From an archaeon (GTDB taxonomy: Archaea; Thermoproteota; Nitrososphaeria; Nitrososphaerales; Gagatemarchaeaceae): DNA of 64,000 nucleotides. Under the pieces are notes generated by a model that was given only the letters and a program-made list of their open reading frames with translations, searched no databases and was not told where the DNA came from. Positions 9,620 through 18,840 of this stretch are shown piece after piece; position 1 is the stretch's first letter, and each line of letters starts with the position of its first letter. The stretch spans positions 106,498 to 170,497 of the forward strand of contig JAKAOG010000003.1 in NCBI GenBank assembly GCA_021823325.1. The letters are read 5' to 3'. The translations under genes and the position numbers were made by a program.

Positions 9620-10705
9620 GTGGCACAAGGTAGTAATAACGGAGTTTCGGTTCGGCCGCCGTTGTCAATCTATTCTCAGCGGAGAAAGAGGATCCTCGCA
9701 GCCGCGAAGGGGAGGCAGGTCGCGGTCTTCAGCGCGCCGAACCTGTTCTACCTGACCGACTTCCTCGGAGGCGGAGCGGGCATCGTCCTTCCAGACAAGA
9801 CGGTCGTGGTGACGAGCCCTCTGGAGGCCGACAGGTCGGGAGAGATGTGCAAAGAGGCCGAGATAGTCGTCGCGAAGAGGTGGAAGGACGTCGAGGAAGT
9901 GATCGGAAAGCACCTCGAGAAGGGGAAGGTGCTCGTAGACCACGCGTCGCCGCAGAGCGACAAGAGGTTCGAGGCGCACCCTGAGATGTTCGTCGAAGTA
10001 AGACGCACGAAGGACGAGCTCGAGATCCAGAGGATAAGGAAGGCGTGCGCTTTCACTGACAAGACATACGATGCGCTGGAGAGGGTATTGAAGCCGGGGA
10101 AGACGGAGTGGGAGCTGGCTGCCGAAGTCATGAAGACGGCCACTGAACTTGGGATGACGCCGTCCAATTCGGAGTCCTCGCTCGGGCCGATAATCATCGC
10201 CTCTGGGCCGCACGGCGCGTACGGGCACTCGGAGCTGTCGGACCGGAAGGTGAGGTCAGGGGACTTCGTGGTCGCGGACCTGTTCTTCAGGTACGAAGGG
10301 TACAACTCTGACGAGACGAGGACGTTCGGAGTCGGGTCGGTGACGTCCGAGATGAAGAAGCACTATTCCATCGTGAGAGAGGCCCAGGAAGCGGCGATGG
10401 CGGCGGCCCGGGAGGGCGTCTCCTGCGGGGCGGTGAACGACGCGGCGGTGGACGTCCTGAAGAGGAACAGGATGGACAAGTACCTGAACCACAGCGTCGG
10501 GCACGGAGTCGGGATAGACATCCACGAGATGCCGGGCATATTCCACGGGAACAAGGTCAAGCTGATGAGGAACGACGTGATAACCGATGAGCCCGGCGTC
10601 TACCTCGTGGGCAAGTACGGGATCAGGATCGAGGACACGCTGCTGATAGGGAAGAGAGTGGACACGTTCACGAAGTATACGAAAGACCTCGTCATCTGCG
10701 GGTAG
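9620..10705 (+). CDS. Xaa-Pro peptidase (M24 family)
   Basis: Metal-ligand motifs VADLFFRYEGYNSDETRTF, HSVGHGVGIDIHEMP, VITDEPGVY. Confidence 0.92.
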   Translation: MAQGSNNGVSVRPPLSIYSQRRKRILAAAKGRQVAVFSAPNLFYLTDFLGGGAGIVLPDKTVVVTSPLEADRSGEMCKEAEIVVAKRWKDVEEVIGKHLEKGKVLVDHASPQSDKRFEAHPEMFVEVRRTKDELEIQRIRKACAFTDKTYDALERVLKPGKTEWELAAEVMKTATELGMTPSNSESSLGPIIIASGPHGAYGHSELSDRKVRSGDFVVADLFFRYEGYNSDETRTFGVGSVTSEMKKHYSIVREAQEAAMAAAREGVSCGAVNDAAVDVLKRNRMDKYLNHSVGHGVGIDIHEMPGIFHGNKVKLMRNDVITDEPGVYLVGKYGIRIEDTLLIGKRVDTFTKYTKDLVICG

Positions 10706-11603
10706 GCCGCAGGACCCCCGCCTTCTCCCGTCCTACCTCGAACACGTCTACCCTCGCACCGCCTAGAGAAGCGAGGGCCCTCGAGACCTTCGGCGCCCTG
10801 TCTGCGTCGGTGATGCAGTGCACCGAGTAGCCGATCATGTTCTGGCTCGCGTGCGACGCCCCCGCCGAAGTTGCGGCCCCTATCGCCTTCTTCACCTCAG
10901 GGGACTCGAGCCCAAGGCCTCTCGAGAACGACGCCCCCTCCGCCGCGAGCGTGTCCAGACTGGGGTCGGCCAGGAACCCGGCGAGCGCCTCCCTCCCCAG
11001 CCTGTTTATCCTCGCCTTCATCTTCGGAGAGGACAGGGCGTCCTTCTTGTCGTAGGGAGCGAAGTACACCGTGACGATCCTGGTGTCCCTGGGCACCTTC
11101 ACCGCGACGAACTTCGCCGCTCCCGGCTCTCCCGCCGTCGTGATAGCCCCTGCCCCTGCGTGGCCGTAGACCACAGAGACGGTCCCAAGCCCGGTCTGCT
11201 CGAATATCTCCGCCCTGTGGGCGAACCTCGCCAGGAGCCGCTTGGGCCATCTTATCCCGAGGGACGCTGCCGCGGCGTAGACTGAGGATGTGGCGGCGGC
11301 CGCGCTCGCCCCGAAACCCGAGCCGATGGGCGTGTCGACGCGTTGGTCGATCGATACCCCGTCCTCCATGTGTCCGGAGGCGCTGAGGAGGAGCGAGACG
11401 GCCCTCCTGGTCGTCCTCGCGTCATAGCTAGGGTCCCCGTTGACCCTCGTCTTGACCCCCGCGACATTCAGCAGCTTCGCAGTCGAGGTCGTGCCCTTCG
11501 AAAGGATGTATCCGCCCCCCGTCGCGCCAATGGGACCGGGAGACCCGTCGTAGCTTATCTCGAAGAAGTTCGTTATGGCTGATGGCGCGAACGCCGCCGT
11601 CGT
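10692..11603 (-). CDS. pantoate kinase (GHMP family); apparent ACG start
   Basis: Reading frame TTAAFAPSAITNFFEISYDGSPGPIGATGGGYILSKG...DTPIGSGFGASAAAATS matches archaeal PoK; no ATG/GTG/TTG between the upstream in-frame TGA and this conserved N-terminus. Confidence 0.8.
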   Translation of the reverse strand, partial: TTAAFAPSAITNFFEISYDGSPGPIGATGGGYILSKGTTSTAKLLNVAGVKTRVNGDPSYDARTTRRAVSLLLSASGHMEDGVSIDQRVDTPIGSGFGASAAAATSSVYAAAASLGIRWPKRLLARFAHRAEIFEQTGLGTVSVVYGHAGAGAITTAGEPGAAKFVAVKVPRDTRIVTVYFAPYDKKDALSSPKMKARINRLGREALAGFLADPSLDTLAAEGASFSRGLGLESPEVKKAIGAATSAGASHASQNMIGYSVHCITDADRAPKVSRALASLGGARVDVFEVGREKAGVLRPTRR

Positions 11604-11604
11604 C

Positions 11605-12117
11605 CTAGGTCGCCCGCTTCAGCTTCTGTATGCTCACTATGTCGTGAGGAGAGATGACGGAGATGCAGGAGTAGTCTCCGAAGATCTCGAGGAGGACGAC
11701 CTTGTCAGGCGAGTTCAGGCTCACCTTCCGGTCGATGGCGTCGGCGAGGGCGTCTATCAGCTGCTTGTCCGTGTACGGCGAGTCCCTGGCCTCTATGGTG
11801 ATCCTGAACGTCTCTCCGGGGCCTATGGACGACGAGAGCTCCTTCACCGCTTTCACGATCTCCTCCACCTTGGTGTCGACGACCTTGTCGACGGGGATGA
11901 CCCTCAGGATGAACCTGACCCTGAAAGGCTCCGACCGGACGAAGTCGGTGATGAAAGAGAGGAGCGCCTTCGGGTCTTCCACGTTGACTTCTATGACCCC
12001 GTCGTACGCCGACCTGTCGATGACGACCTTCCGTATCCCCGAGAGCAGGGCGATCTCCTTGAACTCGGCGGAGGCCTTTGCCTCCAGCCCCTTCGCAGAA
12101 GTGACTACTAGGTTCGT
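11605..12117 (-). CDS. THUMP domain protein (Tan1-like); apparent ACG start
   Basis: (T)NLVVTSAKGLEAKASAEFKEI... and C-terminal SPHDIVSIQKLKRAT; the supplied ORF to 12771 runs antiphase over Sua5. Confidence 0.78.
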   Translation of the reverse strand, partial: TNLVVTSAKGLEAKASAEFKEIALLSGIRKVVIDRSAYDGVIEVNVEDPKALLSFITDFVRSEPFRVRFILRVIPVDKVVDTKVEEIVKAVKELSSSIGPGETFRITIEARDSPYTDKQLIDALADAIDRKVSLNSPDKVVLLEIFGDYSCISVISPHDIVSIQKLKRAT

Positions 12118-12722
12118 CCGCCCTTCACTTGGTTCCCGACCCCGATTGGACCAGTTCTTAAGATTGTGACCGAGTCGCCCTCCACCTGGACCACGGTCGA
12201 CTCCTTCCCCCCCAGGACCCCGCCGTCGAGTATGAGGTCGACCTTCTCCCCGAGCTGGGCGACGGCATCTGCGGCCGACCTCGAAGAGGGGCTCCCTGAG
12301 ACGTTCGCGCTCGTCCCCGTGAGCCATCCTCCGCAGGCGTCGATGAGCTCCATGCAGGAAGCGAGCCCCGGGACCCTGACCCCGAGGTTCCCTGTCCCGG
12401 AGTGCAGGAGGTCGGGGACCTTCCTCCTGAGCGGAGCTACTATGGTCAGGGGCCCCGGCCAGTGCTCCTTCGCGAGGGCGAGTGATTTCGGGTTCAGCTG
12501 CACTATCGCGGCGGCCTTCTCTGCCGACCCACAGAGGACTGGGACGGCCTTCGACCCCCTCCCTTTGGCGCCGAAGAGCCGCCCCACAGCGGCGTCGTCG
12601 AACGGGTCGCACCCAAGGCCGTAGACTGTGTCGGTCGGATACACCACCAGCCCGCCTCTCTTTACGATGGCGGCGGCGCTTGCGATCGACGTTGGCCCGA
12701 TCGGTAGGACGGTGGCGGCCAT
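12108..12722 (-). CDS. sua5: L-threonylcarbamoyladenylate synthase (Sua5/YrdC family)
   Basis: GGLVVYPTDTVYGLGCDPFD, WPGPLTIV, LTGTSANVSG motifs. Confidence 0.95.
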   Translation of the reverse strand: MAATVLPIGPTSIASAAAIVKRGGLVVYPTDTVYGLGCDPFDDAAVGRLFGAKGRGSKAVPVLCGSAEKAAAIVQLNPKSLALAKEHWPGPLTIVAPLRRKVPDLLHSGTGNLGVRVPGLASCMELIDACGGWLTGTSANVSGSPSSRSAADAVAQLGEKVDLILDGGVLGGKESTVVQVEGDSVTILRTGPIGVGNQVKGGRT

Positions 12723-12879
12723 TTCTTGCCTCCCGGCCGCGCAGCATCGCGCTATAACGGTTGAAGCCCACGGCTCTGTCGGGGGATGCCTAGAGGGGAC
12801 GCAGCAGGGGATCGCTTCTGCGAGTTCACGGACGACGCACCGTGAGATTTAATAGTTCATCACAAACCGCGGGGCGGAC

Positions 12880-12972
12880 ATGTCTGAAGAGGATCAGGAA
12901 CTCGACGAGGACCTTGACGAAGACCTGGACGAAGACGGATGGGAAGAGGACTCGGACGAGGACGGGCTCTAG
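12880..12972 (+). CDS. 30-aa hyper-acidic microprotein (candidate)
   Basis: ATG...TAG encodes MSEEDQELDEDLDEDLDEDGWEEDSDEDGL; TATA-like TTTAATA at 12848-12854 about 26 nt upstream and GGGGCGG just before ATG. Confidence 0.6.
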   Translation: MSEEDQELDEDLDEDLDEDGWEEDSDEDGL

Positions 12973-13050
12973 AGACCGTCCTGAACCGAGACCTGCCGTC
13001 CGCGCACGCGACACTTTAAGACACCTGGCTGCTTCTCCGGTCGTCGCCGC

Positions 13051-13710
13051 ATGAGGACCCTCATAGTCAACTGCAAGAACTATCCTGAGGTTCTTGGCGA
13101 AGGGGCGGTGAGCCTCGCGCGCGCCGTCTCCCGCGTCGCCGAAGACGGCGAAGTTAGGGCGATAATCGCGCCTCCTACCCCGTTCCTGGGCCTCGTCGCA
13201 TCCAAGACAGGGGCGACGGTCTACAGCCAGGACGTGGACGCCGTGGTGGGAGACAAGACGACAGGGGCGACCCTTCCTGACGCTGTCAGGGGAGCAGGGG
13301 CGACAGGGACGATACTCAACCATAGCGAGTCGAAGAAGGCGTTCGGCATACTGTCCGATCTGGTCCCGAGGCTCAGGGGACTGGAAGTCTGCCTGTGCGC
13401 GGGGACGAGCGCCGAAGCCGCCAAGCTCTCCAAGCTGGGACCGACTTACGTGGCCATCGAGCCGCCGGAGCTGATCGGCACGGGCGTGGCTGTGTCGAAG
13501 GCCAGGCCCTCCCTCGTCACGGACACGATAACCGCCGTGAGAGACGCGGGGTACAGGGGCCGCGTCCTCTGCGGAGCGGGAATCGTGACAGGCGCCGACG
13601 TGAAGAAGGCGGTGGAGCTCGGGGCTGAGGGGGTGCTGGTCGCTTCGAGCGTCGTGAAAGCTCCTGACTGGAACGCGAAGGTCAGGGAGCTGGCTGATTC
13701 TCTTATGTGA
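13051..13710 (+). CDS. tpiA: triosephosphate isomerase
   Basis: IVNCKNYPEV, LNHSESKK, YVAIEPPELIGTG, VLCGAGI, GVLVASSVVKA. Confidence 0.96.
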   Translation: MRTLIVNCKNYPEVLGEGAVSLARAVSRVAEDGEVRAIIAPPTPFLGLVASKTGATVYSQDVDAVVGDKTTGATLPDAVRGAGATGTILNHSESKKAFGILSDLVPRLRGLEVCLCAGTSAEAAKLSKLGPTYVAIEPPELIGTGVAVSKARPSLVTDTITAVRDAGYRGRVLCGAGIVTGADVKKAVELGAEGVLVASSVVKAPDWNAKVRELADSLM

Positions 13711-13756
13711 TAACGGAGCCCTTTCGTTATATACAATTGTTAAAAGGGCGACAATT

Positions 13757-15046
13757 ATGGCTCAAAAGTACGAAGTGAGACAGATGCAACAGACACAGCA
13801 AGTTAAACCAAACCCGTACGAAAACGCGCTCGAGCAGCTCAGGATCGCCGCAGGATACCTGAAGCTCGACGAAGGCGTCCACCAGATACTGGCGAACCCG
13901 AAGCGACAGCTGACCGTCTCCCTGCCTGTCAAGATGGACAGCGGCAAGACGAAGGTGTTCACAGGGTACAGGGTCCAGTACAACGACGCGAGAGGGCCGT
14001 TCAAGGGAGGCATCAGGTACCATCCCGGCGTGACTCTCGATGAGGTGAAGGCGCTGTCCGCATGGATGACATGGAAGTGCAGCGTCGCCAACATCCCGTT
14101 CGGAGGCGCCAAGGGGGGCATCATCTGCGACCCGAAGCAGATGTCGCAGGGAGAGCTCGAGAGGCTTACCCGACGGTTCGGGGCCGCTATCGCTCCGATA
14201 ATCGGGCCCTACAAGGACATCCCGGCTCCCGACGTCTACACCAATTCACAGACGATGGCATGGATCCTCGACACGTACAGCACCCTCGAGGGGGTCATGA
14301 CCCCCGCGGTCATCACAGGCAAGCCCATCTCGCTCGGGGGCTCGCTCGGAAGAGACAAGGCCACAGGTCGCGGAGCCGTCTACACGACCGTCGAAGCGGC
14401 AAAGGTGAACAAGGTCAACCTGAAGGGTGCGAAGTTCGCGGTCCAGGGGTTCGGCAACGCCGGATCCAACTTCGCCGAGATCCTCCAGACCTACGGCGCG
14501 AAGCTGATGGGCGCCAGCGACTCGAAGGGGTCCATCATGAGCAAGACGGGGATGGACGCCGACAAGCTCATCGCCCACAAGGAGAAGACAGGGTCGGTGG
14601 TCGGCTTCCCAGGGAGCCAGCAGATCAGCGAAAAGGAGCTGCTCCAGATGGACGTCGACATCCTGAGCCCGGCTGCCCTTGAGAACTCCATACTCCCGGA
14701 CATCGCGAAGGGCATAAAGGCGAAGATAGTCACGGAGTGCGCGAACGGCCCGACTACCCCGGAGGCGGACAAGATCCTCCACGGGAACAAGGTCTTCGTG
14801 ATCCCCGACATCCTAGCCAACTCGGGAGGGGTCATCGTCAGCTACCTCGAGTGGGTGCAGAACCTGGAGAGGAACTACTGGACCGTGGAGGAGGTCAACT
14901 CCATGCTGGAGAAGAAGATCACCTCTGCCTTCCACGACGTCCACGAAGCGAGCGTGAAGCACGACGTCGACATGAGGACGGGCGCCATGATAGTCGGAGT
15001 CGGCCGGGTAGCCGAAGCCGTCAAGACGCTCGGCGTATTCCCATAG
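13757..15046 (+). CDS. gdhA: glutamate dehydrogenase
   Basis: GPFKGGIRYHPGV, MTWKCSVANIPFGGAKGGI, VQGFGNAGSNFAEIL. Confidence 0.97.
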   Translation: MAQKYEVRQMQQTQQVKPNPYENALEQLRIAAGYLKLDEGVHQILANPKRQLTVSLPVKMDSGKTKVFTGYRVQYNDARGPFKGGIRYHPGVTLDEVKALSAWMTWKCSVANIPFGGAKGGIICDPKQMSQGELERLTRRFGAAIAPIIGPYKDIPAPDVYTNSQTMAWILDTYSTLEGVMTPAVITGKPISLGGSLGRDKATGRGAVYTTVEAAKVNKVNLKGAKFAVQGFGNAGSNFAEILQTYGAKLMGASDSKGSIMSKTGMDADKLIAHKEKTGSVVGFPGSQQISEKELLQMDVDILSPAALENSILPDIAKGIKAKIVTECANGPTTPEADKILHGNKVFVIPDILANSGGVIVSYLEWVQNLERNYWTVEEVNSMLEKKITSAFHDVHEASVKHDVDMRTGAMIVGVGRVAEAVKTLGVFP

Positions 15047-15117
15047 AAAGGACGAGCGGACGCCCCGGCGGAGAGCCGGCGGCGCCCACTTCCTGTTTTT
15101 TGGACCGCGGGTTTCTG

Positions 15118-16011
15118 CTATCTCTTTGAGACGGCGTTCTCGACTTCACGGACTAGGTCGGCGCTCCCTATGTAGAGGGGCGACGTCTCAGCCAACGCCC
15201 TTGGCTCGATGTCCAGTATGTTTCCAGAGCCGTCGCTCGCGTATCCCCCAGCCTGCTCGTTGATGAACGCCATCGGCGCGCATTCGAAAAGCACCCTGAG
15301 CTTTCCTCGGGGCTTCTTCACAAGCGCAGGATAGGAGAAGATCCCGCCTCTCGATAGGACCTGGTTGTAGTCTCCGACGAAGGTCCCGCAGTACCTGTTG
15401 CGGAGCCCCTTCCCCTCCAGCGAATGCCAGAATGCGGCTACCTCCGGCACCCACTCTCTTCGGGACCCTCCAAAGCCGTAGACCTCGGCCTTGTCAGGCA
15501 GACGGAGGTTCACTCCGAGGAGCTGGAAGGGCATGGCGCCCCCCTCCCTCACCGCGACGAACCTGTGCACCCCCTTTCCGAAGGAGAAGGTGAGGGTGAC
15601 CATCGTCCCGTAGGTGACATAGAGCGCCCCGACAAGGCGCCTCCCAGAAGCAGGTAGCTTCCGCGAGTAGAACCCGAAGATGCTCCCAAGCGGGTTGTTG
15701 GTCTCGACGTTGGAGCTCCCGTCGAGCGGGTCCATCGCCACGCTCACCGAGCCCTTGGACGACGCGGGCTCTTCCATCTCCTCCGACGCCACCTCGGCGA
15801 CAAGGCCCGTGGAAGTGAGCGCTTCGACGAACGCGTCGTTGGAATAGACGTCTATCGCCTTCTGGGTCTCCCCGGAAGGGTTAGTCTCCGTGAGGAGGCC
15901 GGACTTGAACGGGACGCTGTCCCAGACGTCGATGCTGGTCTTGGCGATGGCGGCTGTCAAAGCGGCGAGGTCTTCCGGGGCGTTCAGCCTGAGGAACTCG
16001 TCAAGCTTCAA
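15118..16011 (-). CDS. fbp: fructose-1,6-bisphosphatase, class I
   Basis: VAMDPLDGSSNVETNNPLGSIFGFY metal-binding motif. Confidence 0.93.
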   Translation of the reverse strand: MKLDEFLRLNAPEDLAALTAAIAKTSIDVWDSVPFKSGLLTETNPSGETQKAIDVYSNDAFVEALTSTGLVAEVASEEMEEPASSKGSVSVAMDPLDGSSNVETNNPLGSIFGFYSRKLPASGRRLVGALYVTYGTMVTLTFSFGKGVHRFVAVREGGAMPFQLLGVNLRLPDKAEVYGFGGSRREWVPEVAAFWHSLEGKGLRNRYCGTFVGDYNQVLSRGGIFSYPALVKKPRGKLRVLFECAPMAFINEQAGGYASDGSGNILDIEPRALAETSPLYIGSADLVREVENAVSKR

Positions 16012-16116
16012 ACGAGCCGTCCCCGACTTCCGTCCATTTAGGGGTATTCAAGGGGCGCTCTCTGAGATGCGGCCGCCGGTGAGACCGTTAAATAGAGAAG
16101 AAGGCAGCGGGCATCC

Positions 16117-16866
16117 ATGAAACGCGACAGGATGGCGCCGTTCCTCACCGAAGGGAGGAGCATGCTGCTTGCCTACGACCAGGGGCTCGAGCACGGGCCC
16201 TCTACCGACTTCGACGAGAAGAACGTGGACCCCGCCCTGATAATGGAGATCGCCTCCAAGGGGAGGTTCAACGGGGTCGTATTCCAGAAGGGGGTCGCCG
16301 AGAGGTTCTACGACGGCAAGGTGCCGCTCATCGTGAAGGTCAACGGCAAGACCAGCCTCCCCAAAGGCGAGCCGATATCCAGGCAGGTCTGCAGCGTCGA
16401 GCAGGCGGTGTCGCTGGGGGCGAAGGGGGTCGGGTACACGATCTATCTCGGGAGCGGGCTGGAGTCCGAGATGCTTTCGGAGTTTGGAAGGCTACAGGAG
16501 CAGGCGCACGAAAAGGGGCTCCCCGCGATAGCGTGGATCTATCCGCGCGGCGCGGCGGTACAGAACGACACTTCGAAAGAGATCGTGGCGTATGCGGCTA
16601 GGGCGGGGCTGGAACTCGGGGCGGACGCCGTGAAGATCAAGTACACCGGAGACGCGTCGTCCTTCTCATGGGCGGTGAAGTCTGCGGCGGGCGTAAGGGT
16701 GTTCATGAGCGGGGGGCCGAAGGCGCCGACCGACGACGACTTCCTGGACCAGGTGAAGGGCGTGGTCCAAGCGGGAGGGACGGGCGTGGCGGTGGGGCGC
16801 AACGTCTGGCAGAACAGCGACCCGGTCGCGATGGCGGAAAAGCTCAGGAAAGTAGTCTTCAGCTGA
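16117..16866 (+). CDS. fructose-bisphosphate aldolase, class I (DhnA type)
   Basis: LAYDQGLEHGP, DAVKIKYTGD, FMSGGPKAPTDDDFL, GVAVGRNVWQ. Confidence 0.92.
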   Translation: MKRDRMAPFLTEGRSMLLAYDQGLEHGPSTDFDEKNVDPALIMEIASKGRFNGVVFQKGVAERFYDGKVPLIVKVNGKTSLPKGEPISRQVCSVEQAVSLGAKGVGYTIYLGSGLESEMLSEFGRLQEQAHEKGLPAIAWIYPRGAAVQNDTSKEIVAYAARAGLELGADAVKIKYTGDASSFSWAVKSAAGVRVFMSGGPKAPTDDDFLDQVKGVVQAGGTGVAVGRNVWQNSDPVAMAEKLRKVVFS

Positions 16867-16869
16867 GCC

Positions 16870-17829
16870 CTACTTGGAGAGGAGTCTCCAGGACAGGACT
16901 ATCCCGAGCACCGAGAGGACCGCTGCGAACCCGATGAGCACGCTGAAGTCCACCCATAGCGGCGCCAGTATGCTGTAACCCGCTGCGGACGCAGCCGCCG
17001 AGCCCGAACCAAGGAGCATCTGCCTGACGCCGTCCACGGCATAGCTCACGGGGTTGAACCTGATGACCGACTGCAGCCACCCTGGCATGAGACCCACCGG
17101 GAGCATGGCGTTGCTCGCAAAGAGCAGCGGGAGGTTGAGGAGGTTGATTATCGCCATCTGCGTCTGCCAGTCGCTCGACCTCAGCGCCAGCATGACGAAT
17201 AGCGAAGAGAGGCCGAAGGTCATGAGGAACAGCATCACGAAGGTCCCGCTCAGGGTGATCACGCTGAAGTTGGACGTGTCCATCCCCAGGGCGACCGCGA
17301 TGAGCAGCACGATTGCCGCCTGGATGAGCGAACGGACGACGCTCTGGAGGACCTTCGCCGTCACTATGGCGCCGCGCCCGACGGGGGTGCTCATCGCCTT
17401 GTTCATGAAGCCGAAGCGCCTGTCCCAGACGACCGACATCCCCGAGAAGGCGGCAGTGAACAGTATGATGAACGCGAGCATCCCCGCGCCGAGATACGAG
17501 AAGTATGACGTGGTGCCGAACGTCTTGAGGTTCTCGAAGGCGATGGTCGCGGGGGACGCGCCCGGGATGCTCGAGAAGAGCCCGCCGAGGTTGAACGCCT
17601 TCCCGAAGAGAGCTAGCCAGACGACCGGCTGGACGAGAGATATGATGAGCTGGATCGGGTTCTTGTACCACTTTACGAGGTCTCTGTTGGTGAGAGCCCA
17701 GAGGCCGTGGATAGGGCTCTTGTTCAGCTTCGGCGCAGCCCTGAACTCCCTTTCTGCCTCCCTTTCGCGCTTCTCCTCGACCGCCTGCGCTTGAACCGTC
17801 ACCGTCGACCTCGAGATGTCCTCAGTCAT
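16870..17829 (-). CDS. ABC-2 type transporter permease
   Basis: Six-TM ABC-2 permease; overlaps the ATPase operon. Confidence 0.88.
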   Translation of the reverse strand: MTEDISRSTVTVQAQAVEEKREREAEREFRAAPKLNKSPIHGLWALTNRDLVKWYKNPIQLIISLVQPVVWLALFGKAFNLGGLFSSIPGASPATIAFENLKTFGTTSYFSYLGAGMLAFIILFTAAFSGMSVVWDRRFGFMNKAMSTPVGRGAIVTAKVLQSVVRSLIQAAIVLLIAVALGMDTSNFSVITLSGTFVMLFLMTFGLSSLFVMLALRSSDWQTQMAIINLLNLPLLFASNAMLPVGLMPGWLQSVIRFNPVSYAVDGVRQMLLGSGSAAASAAGYSILAPLWVDFSVLIGFAAVLSVLGIVLSWRLLSK

Positions 17830-17835
17830 CGTGCA

Positions 17836-18840
17836 TCACCGGCGGGCCCTCATCATGGTGACGCGCTGCTTGAAGGAGTCCATCTTGTTCGCCTCTTCTT
17901 CCCTGATGTTCTTCCCGGTGAACTCGAGGTACGCCTCGTCCAGCGTCGGCTTCGTGAGCGATATCTTGGTCACGTGCAGCCCCTTCGACCTTACGAGGTC
18001 GATGACCTTGATGGATGACTCCTCTCCGACCTCCGATTTTATCCTGTATTCGTGGTCGCTCTTCTTCACGTCCTTGACCAGAGGGAGCTTGGCGATGTCG
18101 GCAGAGATGTCGGGCCCCGACTCGGCGACGCCTACGGTGATGATGTCCCCGCCTATGCTCGACTTCAGCTCGCTGGGGCTCCCTATCTTGATTATGTGCC
18201 CGTGGTCGACGATGGCGATCCTGTCGCAGAGCAAGTCGGCCTCCTCGAGGTAGTGGGTCGTCAGGAAGAGGGTCATGCCGTAGTTCTCCTTGAGCATCCG
18301 GATGTAGTTCCAGACGGCGGTCCTGGTCTGGACGTCCAGCCCGAGCGTCGGCTCGTCCAGGAAGAGGAGCTTCGGGTAGTTGATCAGCCCAGAAGCGAGC
18401 TCGAGCCTCCTTCTCATCCCGCCTGAATATGTGCTGACCTTCCTGTCCGCGGCATCTTCAAGCTCGACCAGCTTCAGGAGCTCCAAGGCGTGGTCCTTCG
18501 AGTTGCTTCGGGGGATGCCGTAGAGGTCTGCGCAAAGGATGATGTTCTGGAGCCCGGTCAGGTCTTCGTCCGCCGTGTACTCCTGTGGGACCACCCCGAC
18601 CCTCCGCCTCACCTCGTTGGGGTGCTTGTGGATGTCGAGGCCGTCGATCTCCGCCTTGCCGGAGGTCGCTCTTAGCAGGGTGGTAAGCATGTTGATGGTC
18701 GTCGTCTTCCCTGCGCCGTTGGGACCCAGGAACCCGAAGATCTCTCCTTCCTTTATCTCGAAGGTCACTCCGTCGACCGCTTTGAGGTTCCCGAAAGACT
18801 TCGAGAGGCCCTCGACCTTGACGATGTCCCGGTCGCTCAT
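17836..18840 (-). CDS. ABC transporter ATP-binding protein (drug-efflux type)
   Basis: GPNGAGKTTTINML, YSGGMRRRLELASG, LLFLDEPTLGLD. Confidence 0.95.
   Translation of the reverse strand: MSDRDIVKVEGLSKSFGNLKAVDGVTFEIKEGEIFGFLGPNGAGKTTTINMLTTLLRATSGKAEIDGLDIHKHPNEVRRRVGVVPQEYTADEDLTGLQNIILCADLYGIPRSNSKDHALELLKLVELEDAADRKVSTYSGGMRRRLELASGLINYPKLLFLDEPTLGLDVQTRTAVWNYIRMLKENYGMTLFLTTHYLEEADLLCDRIAIVDHGHIIKIGSPSELKSSIGGDIITVGVAESGPDISADIAKLPLVKDVKKSDHEYRIKSEVGEESSIKVIDLVRSKGLHVTKISLTKPTLDEAYLEFTGKNIREEEANKMDSFKQRVTMMRARR

Noticed and set aside
12118-12771. N-terminal two thirds of the supplied 388-aa - strand ORF (11605-12771)
   Set aside because: Antiphase overlap with clearly coding sua5; the sequence is Arg/Gly-rich noise.
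13757-15046. Antisense ORFs across gdhA (for example 14062-14682 other frame, 14246-14782 -)
   Set aside because: Composition and lack of recognisable motifs; explained by codon bias of gdhA.
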